Source of the DNA: Armatimonadota bacterium
Lineage (GTDB): Bacteria; Armatimonadota; Fimbriimonadia; Fimbriimonadales; Fimbriimonadaceae
Assembly (NCBI GenBank): GCA_018268315.1
Contig: JAFDWU010000001.1
Location: 838,324-902,323, forward strand
Reading direction: 5' to 3'
Length of the DNA stretch: 64,000 bases
A program made the translations under genes and the position numbers. Positions 58,418 to 64,000 of the stretch are shown one piece after another; the first letter of the stretch is position 1; every line of letters starts with the position of its first letter. The notes below the pieces were generated by a model. The model was not told where the DNA came from. It did no database searches and saw only the letters and a list, made by a program, of their open reading frames with translations.

Positions 58418-59176
58418 ATGGCCGTATCTTCCGATTGGAACGCATCCCTTTACGACGCCCGCCTGAATTTCGTGACCTCCTATGGCGAGAGCGTCCTTGA
58501 GCTTCTTGAAGTCAAACCCGGCGAGGAGGTTATCGACCTCGGCTGCGGAACCGGCCGTCTGACCGCGGAAATCGCCGACGCGGGCGCTTCGGTCATTGGC
58601 ATCGACGCCAGCCCCGCGATGTTGGAGACCGCGCGTTCTAACTATCCCCAACTTCGCTTCATGCAAGCCGATGCCTCCAACTTCAAGGTGGAACATCCCG
58701 TTGACGCGGTGTTCTCCAACGCCGCCCTTCACTGGGTGCTCGATGCCGAGGGCGCAGTCCGAAGCATCAGCAACGCGCTGAAGCCTGGCGGCAGGCTGGT
58801 CGCCGAGTTTGGCGGCAAGGGCAATATCCGGAGCATTGAGTCCGCTTTCCTGCGCAACCTCATAGGCTGTGGCTGCCACGACGCCGCCCACGCCTGGTAC
58901 TTCCCCAGCATCGGCGAGTACGCCTCGCTGCTTGAGAAGCATGGCTTGGAGCCGGCCACGATGTGGTTGTTCGACCGCCCGACTCCGATGGAAGGCGAAG
59001 ACGGATTGAAAGCGTGGCTCACCCAATTCGGCCATGCGTTTACCGGCTGCTTCACGCCGGAGCAATTCGATGAATCGCTGAACAAGACGGTCGAGGACCT
59101 GAAGCCAACGATGTACCGAGAAGGCGTCTGGACGCTTGATTACCGCAGGCTTCGTGTCATCGCGCGGAAGCTATAG
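58418..59176 (+). CDS. Class I SAM-dependent methyltransferase
   Basis: A 252-residue methyltransferase: motif I VIDLGCGTGRLTAEIADAG, motif II VIGIDASPAMLETAR, then FMQADASNFKVEHPVDAVFS, SNAALHWVLDAEGAVRSISN and LKPGGRLVAEFGGKGN. The S-N-A-x-x-H-W pattern is that of the trans-aconitate methyltransferase (Tam)-like and methyltransf_11 group. Substrate not predictable. Its stop overlaps the convergent acyl-CoA synthetase gene by six bases. Confidence 0.9.
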   Translation: MAVSSDWNASLYDARLNFVTSYGESVLELLEVKPGEEVIDLGCGTGRLTAEIADAGASVIGIDASPAMLETARSNYPQLRFMQADASNFKVEHPVDAVFSNAALHWVLDAEGAVRSISNALKPGGRLVAEFGGKGNIRSIESAFLRNLIGCGCHDAAHAWYFPSIGEYASLLEKHGLEPATMWLFDRPTPMEGEDGLKAWLTQFGHAFTGCFTPEQFDESLNKTVEDLKPTMYREGVWTLDYRRLRVIARKL

Positions 59177-60877
59177 CCGCAAGCTGTCGATGACCGCCTT
59201 ATAGCGATCCTTAACAACTTTGCGCTTCACCTTAAGCGATGGCGTCAGTTCGCCTTCATCGATGCTGAACGGCCTGTCTAGCAGCGCAATCCGCTTAACG
59301 GCCTCATACGGCGCAAGCGTCCTGTTGATCGACTGGATATCGTTCATCACCAGTTTCTTCGCCTCCTGAGACTCAGAAAGATGAGTGTCTTTCGGCAGCT
59401 TCAGCTCAGAGCGGATGTGCTCCTCGTTCGGCACGATGAGCGCCACGCAGTACTCCATCCCATCGCCCAACACCACCGCCTCGCTTACGTAGCGCGAGCT
59501 CTTGATCTTGTTCTCGATAGGCTGCGGGGCAACGTTCTTGCCGTTCCCGAGCACGAGTAGGTCCTTCTTGCGGTCAGTGATCCTGAGATGCTCTCCCTCC
59601 ATCTGACCGATGTCGCCGGTGTGGAACCAACCTTCTGGATCGATAGCTGCCTTGGTGGCTTCCTCCATGTGGTAGTAGCCCTTCATGATCGCGGGACCAC
59701 GCAGAAGAATCTCGCCATCCTCAGCAATCTTAAGCTCCATGCCGGGCAACAGCTTGCCCACCGTCCAATACTTGTTGTCTTGGGGCAGGTTCACCATAAC
59801 GCCGCTTGCGGTTTCCGTTAGCCCGAAACCTTGCAGCACGGTTAATTTGAAAGCGCCGTAGAACTCCGCCACATGCCGCGGCAGCGCTGCGCCACCACTG
59901 ATGAAGAAGCGCATCCGCCCGCCCATCTTGGCGCGAATCTTCTTTCCTACAAGCTGATCGGTAATCGAAAACAGCGGCGCAAATTCGCCTCGAAATCGCT
60001 TCCCACCCTGGATCAGGGCTTGCTCGAAAATCCGCTGGTTTAGCTTCGGCTGCTTGCGCATTTCGTCCATCACACGATCTAGCACCGATTCGAGGAATCG
60101 CGGCACACACAGCACCACGGTGGGGCGGACCATCAGCATGTCCGCGGACAGGCTCTTCAGGCTCCGCGCATATCCGATAGTGGCGCCAAGAGCGATCGGC
60201 ATCATCTGGCCATTTACCCGCTCGAACACGTGAGACATCGGCAGGAAGCTGAAGAACACATCGTTCTTGCCCAGGCTGATGACCTTCGGCACGACCCGCC
60301 CGACCCACATCAGGCTGCCGTGGGTTAGCATCGCGCCTTTTGGCTCGCCGGTGGTGCCGCTAGTGTAAATGAAGGTGGCAACATCGTCGATCTTGGCGGC
60401 GTCGATTTCCTGCTCCCATTGCTCCCTGGTTAGGTCGCCTTCACCCCGTAGCGCCTGGGCTTCGAGGGAATCCACTCCCTTGAGATGCAGCACCTTCATG
60501 CCAGCCATTCCTTGCAGCTTCTTGGTTTGGCTATCGTCGCCGGTAACTGCGAATTTCGCGCCGGCATCTTTGGCGATGTACTGAGCCTGGTCGGCGGGCA
60601 GCGTGGGATAGATGGGGACTACCACGAGGCCAAGGGTTTGGCATGCCCAGTCCGTCATTGCCCATTCCGGGCAGTTTTCACTGAGGATCACAACCCGGTC
60701 GCCCCGCTTCAACCCGTACTTGTGAAGCACTTTGGCAAACGTGTAGGCGCGCTCATACAGCCCGCGATACGAAAGAGACTCCATGCCCTGGTTAATCGGC
60801 ATGTACATTGCCGGGCGGTCGGCATATTCCCGACAGCTTTGTCGCAGCATGGCGCCAAGAGATTGCGGTTCGGTCAC
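59171..60877 (-). CDS. Long-chain acyl-CoA synthetase (AMP-forming)
   Basis: A 568-residue ANL enzyme. AMP-binding motif TFIYTSGTTGEPKGAMLTHG, then FLPMSHVFERVNGQMM, QGFGLTETASGVM, GEILLRGPAIMKGYYH and WFHTGDIGQMEGEHLRITDR with KKDLLVLGNGKNV, and the C-terminal Lys in PSLKVKRKVV. Its layout is FadD15/FAA-like, so the substrate is most likely a long-chain fatty acid. GTG start with no clear -10 box. It diverges from pyrD. Confidence 0.93.
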   Translation of the reverse strand: MTEPQSLGAMLRQSCREYADRPAMYMPINQGMESLSYRGLYERAYTFAKVLHKYGLKRGDRVVILSENCPEWAMTDWACQTLGLVVVPIYPTLPADQAQYIAKDAGAKFAVTGDDSQTKKLQGMAGMKVLHLKGVDSLEAQALRGEGDLTREQWEQEIDAAKIDDVATFIYTSGTTGEPKGAMLTHGSLMWVGRVVPKVISLGKNDVFFSFLPMSHVFERVNGQMMPIALGATIGYARSLKSLSADMLMVRPTVVLCVPRFLESVLDRVMDEMRKQPKLNQRIFEQALIQGGKRFRGEFAPLFSITDQLVGKKIRAKMGGRMRFFISGGAALPRHVAEFYGAFKLTVLQGFGLTETASGVMVNLPQDNKYWTVGKLLPGMELKIAEDGEILLRGPAIMKGYYHMEEATKAAIDPEGWFHTGDIGQMEGEHLRITDRKKDLLVLGNGKNVAPQPIENKIKSSRYVSEAVVLGDGMEYCVALIVPNEEHIRSELKLPKDTHLSESQEAKKLVMNDIQSINRTLAPYEAVKRIALLDRPFSIDEGELTPSLKVKRKVVKDRYKAVIDSLRL

Positions 60878-60962
60878 GGTATTTGTTGTTTACCTAATCG
60901 CAATGCCGCTGCTCTATGTCCCGCCGCTTTTTGGGGCCCGATGGCGTAATGTGTTGAGGCGC

Positions 60963-61997
60963 ATGTCACTTTACGAATCAATCGCAAAGCCGCTCTTCTT
61001 CCGCATGGACCCGGAAGATGCCCACGAGCGAGTGATGCGGCTCATTCGAACCGGGCTGCTGCGCGCGCCGGAGTTCAAGTCGCCGAGATTAGAGCAGACG
61101 CTATTTGGCGTCCAATTTGCGAATCCGCTTGGATTGGCCGCGGGATTCGATAAGAACGCGGTGGCGCTTGCCCAGTGGAGCAATTTTGGTTTTGGCTTCG
61201 TGGAGATCGGGACGGTGACGATGCTCGCACAGCCGGGCAACCCACGCCCGCGCCTTTTCCGGCTGCCGGAAGACCATGCGCTGATCAACAGGATGGGCTT
61301 TAACAACGACGGCGCGGAGACCGTGGCCGCACGCATGCAGGGCCTGAAGCCAACCATTCCCTTCGGGATCAATCTGGGCAAATCAAAGGTGACTCCGCTT
61401 GAGGAGGCTGCCGCCGATTACGAAGGCTCGTTCAAGCTGCTGAACGGCTTTGGAGACTACTTCGTGATCAACGTAAGCTCACCCAATACTCCGGGCTTAC
61501 GCGAGCTGCAGGATAGGGGACCGCTGGAAGAGATCATCGCCAAGATGAAAGCAGTGAATGCCGCGCGGCCGCTGTTTGTTAAGGTCGCGCCGGATCTGGA
61601 GTTTGCCGCACTTGATGAGGTGATTAAGCTGGCCCACGATTCCGGTCTGACGGGCATCATCGCCACCAACACGACATTGAGCCGAGCTGGGCTCTCGCAC
61701 GATCCTGGAGAAGCAGGCGGACTTTCCGGCGCTCCGCTTAAGTCGCGGGCTCTCGAGTTCATGCGCCATCTGGCTGGTTCGTGCGAACCTAACATGGTGC
61801 TGATTGGGGTTGGGGGAATCGAAAGCGGCGACGATCTTTACGACCGTATCCAGGCAGGCGCGCATCTATGCCAACTCTACACGGGCTGGATTTACGGCGG
61901 CCCGCATCTCATTCCGAAAGCGCTGACGAGACTGGATGAGCGCATGCGGCAAGCTGGAATCGACGACCTTAAGGCTTTGCGGAAGGCGCAACCCTAG
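60963..61997 (+). CDS. pyrD: Dihydroorotate dehydrogenase (quinone), class 2
   Basis: A 344-residue FMN enzyme of pyrimidine synthesis. Class 2 marks are the N-terminal membrane-binding helix region (SLYESIAKPLFFRMDPEDAHE), NPLGLAAGFDKNA, FVEIGTVTMLAQPGNPRPR, NRMGFNNDGAETVA, INVSSPNTPGLRELQ with the catalytic Ser, LIGVGGIESGDDLYDRIQAGA and LCQLYTGWIYGGP. The ATG at 60963 is chosen over the open frame upstream because that lies opposite the acyl-CoA synthetase start; TAATGT lies ten bases before it. Confidence 0.95.
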   Translation: MSLYESIAKPLFFRMDPEDAHERVMRLIRTGLLRAPEFKSPRLEQTLFGVQFANPLGLAAGFDKNAVALAQWSNFGFGFVEIGTVTMLAQPGNPRPRLFRLPEDHALINRMGFNNDGAETVAARMQGLKPTIPFGINLGKSKVTPLEEAAADYEGSFKLLNGFGDYFVINVSSPNTPGLRELQDRGPLEEIIAKMKAVNAARPLFVKVAPDLEFAALDEVIKLAHDSGLTGIIATNTTLSRAGLSHDPGEAGGLSGAPLKSRALEFMRHLAGSCEPNMVLIGVGGIESGDDLYDRIQAGAHLCQLYTGWIYGGPHLIPKALTRLDERMRQAGIDDLKALRKAQP

Positions 61998-62028
61998 TTT
62001 TTGCGCCTTACCCGAACGCTTTGACTAA

Positions 62029-62697
62029 CTACCGACGTGGGCCATTGCTTTGTGCCGCGAAATCGCGAAGGGTCTTTCGCAGGGGTGCGAGCCGTTGTCT
62101 GTTTCGCTGGATTGCCAACAGCAATGCATCGGCGAGTGGCATGAACGCGCTTCGTGAAATCGGAACAACCCTGATGTCCGCCTCTCGATAGGCAGGAAAA
62201 TCGCAGTTCATCCCGTAAACTTCGGATTCGATGTAGTTGTTACCCCGGCCCATCGATCTATTCTTCCACGCCTGCTGAATCACGTCGAACAGGTATGCAC
62301 ATGAACCTGAAGGGCCCCGCTCCAGTTCAACTGTGAATGATTCAGTCACGAACGATTCGTGCAAGTTCTTATAGAAAAGATTGCATGTGACGCTCACGCC
62401 CTTGTCGGTCTTTTCCACGGGTTCGTATTCTATGTGGTCGAGATTGTCGAAACACGGCTTTACCGTTGTATTAAGAATTGATTGAACCTGTGCCTCGCTG
62501 AAGTGGGTCCGTTCAGCCGCCCCTAGATGCAGGTAAAGATCATTGCCGTCAAGCTTGAGAATATCGGATAAACACTTAGAAGCTTCTGACTCAAGAGTGG
62601 GAAGCGGACGAACCAGCCTCCATCCTATTGGCGCAGCAACAACAATGACGCCCAAGATAGGCAGAATCCATGCCGCTCGATTCTTCACGGACCCCAT
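62029..62697 (-). CDS. Unnamed paralogous family, member B
   Basis: A 222-residue protein with one membrane segment near the start (AWILPILGVIVVAAPIGW). It shares the family marks of the 38.2 kb lipoprotein and its two upstream neighbours: DILKLDGNDLYLHLG, AQVQSILNTTVKPCFDN, a W followed by G-R-G (WKNRSMGRGNN), and YGMNCDFPAYREADIRVV. Function unknown. Its start overlaps the end of member C by 13 bases. It converges on pyrD, with a 31-base gap. Confidence 0.75.
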   Translation of the reverse strand: MGSVKNRAAWILPILGVIVVAAPIGWRLVRPLPTLESEASKCLSDILKLDGNDLYLHLGAAERTHFSEAQVQSILNTTVKPCFDNLDHIEYEPVEKTDKGVSVTCNLFYKNLHESFVTESFTVELERGPSGSCAYLFDVIQQAWKNRSMGRGNNYIESEVYGMNCDFPAYREADIRVVPISRSAFMPLADALLLAIQRNRQRLAPLRKTLRDFAAQSNGPRR

Positions 62698-63395
62698 AGC
62701 AATTGCTCCGCCAGCTTCGCTTCCTCTGCCCGCACGTACGGCTTCCGCTCCAAAAGGGAATCATAAACAGCGTAAATATCCGAAAGGGGCATTATTCGAT
62801 GGTCATAGTGGTCCTCATACATCGACTTGACTCCGATATTGCCAAGACGAGGGATCGTATTGCGAAGCCCATCGACAGAGACTTTCCAAAACCAATCGCG
62901 ATCAGTCACATCCTTGCCTCCAACGAAGGCGTTTGCAAGCCACATGTTACGCATAACTCCGAACACGGATGTCGTTACAAACCCGTCCTTCCGAGCAAAG
63001 AAGAAGTAGAGATAATGCGCTTCCTCCCTACCGCCGCGGTCCCTCATTACCGAAAGCAAGAGCACGCGCTCTCTCCCTGGTGGCACATGATGCTTCGCAT
63101 TAAAATGCGCAAAATCGTCGGTGCTAATCGAAAACCGCTTAGCCTTCGACACGAAAGGCTTCACCGTCATTTCGAGAATCTTCCCAACTTGTTCCTCGGT
63201 TAAGGTTGCTCGGTCCGCGGAGTCGAGATGCTCATAGACCTCATGTGTCTTGCAATCCAAAATGTCCTGGAGAAGTTGTTCGCTCGTAATCTGATTCTTG
63301 GGTGGATTGGCGGAACCAGCCAGGACCACGGCAACCATGATGATCATGGAGATACCGAGCAGTAAGGTAACACTCAGTTTATCGCGAAGGTTCAT
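62685..63395 (-). CDS. Unnamed paralogous family, member C
   Basis: A 236-residue protein with one membrane segment (LSVTLLLGISMIIMVAVVL). Shared family marks: LLQDILDCKTHEVYEHLD, LTEEQVGKILEMTVKPFV, then a W (NMWLANAFVGGKD) and VDGLRNTIPRLGNIGVKS, where the D-F-P-Q-Y box is degraded to T-I-P-R-L. It is the most diverged copy. It starts 18 bases after member D. Confidence 0.72.
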   Translation of the reverse strand: MNLRDKLSVTLLLGISMIIMVAVVLAGSANPPKNQITSEQLLQDILDCKTHEVYEHLDSADRATLTEEQVGKILEMTVKPFVSKAKRFSISTDDFAHFNAKHHVPPGRERVLLLSVMRDRGGREEAHYLYFFFARKDGFVTTSVFGVMRNMWLANAFVGGKDVTDRDWFWKVSVDGLRNTIPRLGNIGVKSMYEDHYDHRIMPLSDIYAVYDSLLERKPYVRAEEAKLAEQLLWGP

Positions 63396-63413
63396 GCTGT
63401 GCTCCGACGCACT

Positions 63414-64000
63414 TTATGATCCGGTTGCAAGGGTCTTGAAGTAGCCAAGGCAAGAATCAAGGCTCATAAGATGCGCATCCGGCCTTGCCGGATCGATTGA
63501 GTAAACCCCAAGTTGCTTGTACTGAGGAAAGTCCTGCTCCATACCTTTGATACAAGCTCGATAACCCTCCTCATTTGTCTTGATTGATTCACCACGGCAA
63601 ATCGCCCTGCCAAGCCATGATGTGTAGAGTAAACCGAAAAGGCTGGTTCTTGGACCAAGGCGTGAGTCTTTTACGAACATTGTAAGTTCTAGCACCCGTT
63701 TCTCATTCGGATGCTTGAAGTTGATCAGATAGTTCGCGCTTCCTTCTCCCAACCCATCGTCCGTTATCGGCTTATTTGAAGTGCTGGAAAGTTTGGCGGC
63801 CCTGATTTCTGAGAGGAAGGGCCGGACTGTAATCCTGAAGATGCCGGCGAGTTGCTCTCTCGTAAGGCCGCTCTGAAGTTCCTCCGGTCGGATGAAGCTG
63901 TAAAAGCGATTTGAGTCCAGCTTTAGGACGTCATCCATCCGATCCTGCGCAACACGCGCGAAGTTTGGCGGCTCAAGTAAACGCCACCACGCAATTACCG
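63414..64000 (-). CDS. Unnamed paralogous family, member D (5' end outside window)
   Basis: The frame is open from the right edge, so the true start lies outside. The visible 195 residues begin VIAWWRLLEPPNFARVAQDRM, which lines up with APIGWRLVRPLPTLESEAS in member B, proving that the ATG at 63938 is internal. Family marks are strong: MDDVLKLDSNRFYSFI, EELQSGLTREQLAGIFRIT, WLGRAICRGESIKT and GMEQDFPQYKQLGVYSI. It is closest to member A at 38.2 kb. Members D, C and B form one operon. Confidence 0.78.
   Translation of the reverse strand, partial: VIAWWRLLEPPNFARVAQDRMDDVLKLDSNRFYSFIRPEELQSGLTREQLAGIFRITVRPFLSEIRAAKLSSTSNKPITDDGLGEGSANYLINFKHPNEKRVLELTMFVKDSRLGPRTSLFGLLYTSWLGRAICRGESIKTNEEGYRACIKGMEQDFPQYKQLGVYSIDPARPDAHLMSLDSCLGYFKTLATGS

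Noticed and set aside
57893-59065. Open frame of 390 codons opposite the aminopeptidase and methyltransferase
   Set aside because: It runs antisense across two real genes and their junction, with no domain.
63414-63938. ATG at 63938 as true start of member D
   Set aside because: The frame continues to the window edge and the upstream residues align with member B, so the ATG is internal.

Overview
The window is a gene-dense stretch of a bacterial chromosome, G+C-rich by eye, with about 64 protein genes, one tRNA and one tmRNA. I see no phage, insertion sequence, CRISPR array or rRNA. The organism is a diderm: it has a PilQ secretin, many lipoproteins, MltG and a SecG. It carries an H-X9-DG type pilin-like protein, Asp-box secreted proteins and PilM-Q genes. 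That mix fits Armatimonadota (Fimbriimonas-like) best, with Planctomycetes-type relatives as the alternative. This assignment is inference from gene content, not from a marker phylogeny.

Layout. 0-6.8 kb: a membrane-protein tail, a large secreted Asp-box propeller protein, hisC, and divergent mtnA-deoA. 6.8-14.2 kb: small secreted proteins, a pilin-like gene with a DNA glycosylase nested at its end, an S41 peptidase, a rhomboid-like gene coupled to a NanE-ROK fusion, and a sugar nucleotidyltransferase. 14.2-18.1 kb: a lipoprotein coupled to ruvA-ruvB, then an esterase. 18.1-21.7 kb: a cluster of REP-like palindromes, an SDR, tRNA-Ser, a small secreted protein, a TauE exporter and ribH. 21.7-29.4 kb: a type IV pilus operon (ExeA-like ATPase, HTH protein, PilM, N, O, P, Q, lipoprotein). 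29.6-38.9 kb: a long minus-strand array mixing envelope genes (envC-like, ftsX, ftsE, mltG, a HAD-GtrA fusion) with metabolic and housekeeping genes (sua5, aroE, ruvX, hisN, pfkA). 38.9-46.2 kb: an MFS transporter with a solo AbrB-like gene, a thioesterase, a 1149-residue GH18-deacetylase-glycosyltransferase protein, secG, a CBS-DUF1385 fusion and a 44-residue lipoprotein. 46.4-52.2 kb: ssrA, a DUF4337 protein and three tandem secreted Asp-box paralogues. 52.2-62 kb: polA, HIT, family 4 UDG, an M1 aminopeptidase, a methyltransferase, an acyl-CoA synthetase and pyrD. 62-64 kb: three tandem members of an unnamed envelope-protein family whose fourth member lies at 38.2 kb.

Gene coupling is tight. 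Many neighbours overlap by ATGA, GTGA or TAATG, so the minus-strand blocks at 21.7-29.4 and 29.6-38.9 kb are probably long operons. Genes inside operons often carry a GGAGG-type ribosome site. Many first genes instead have a TANNNT box ending 6-8 bases before the start codon, which points to widespread leaderless transcription. That recurring signature is the most general observation here. The most unusual single protein is the GH18-NodB-GT2 polymerase-like protein at 41-44.4 kb, and the best candidate for an undescribed family is the 62-64 kb cluster.
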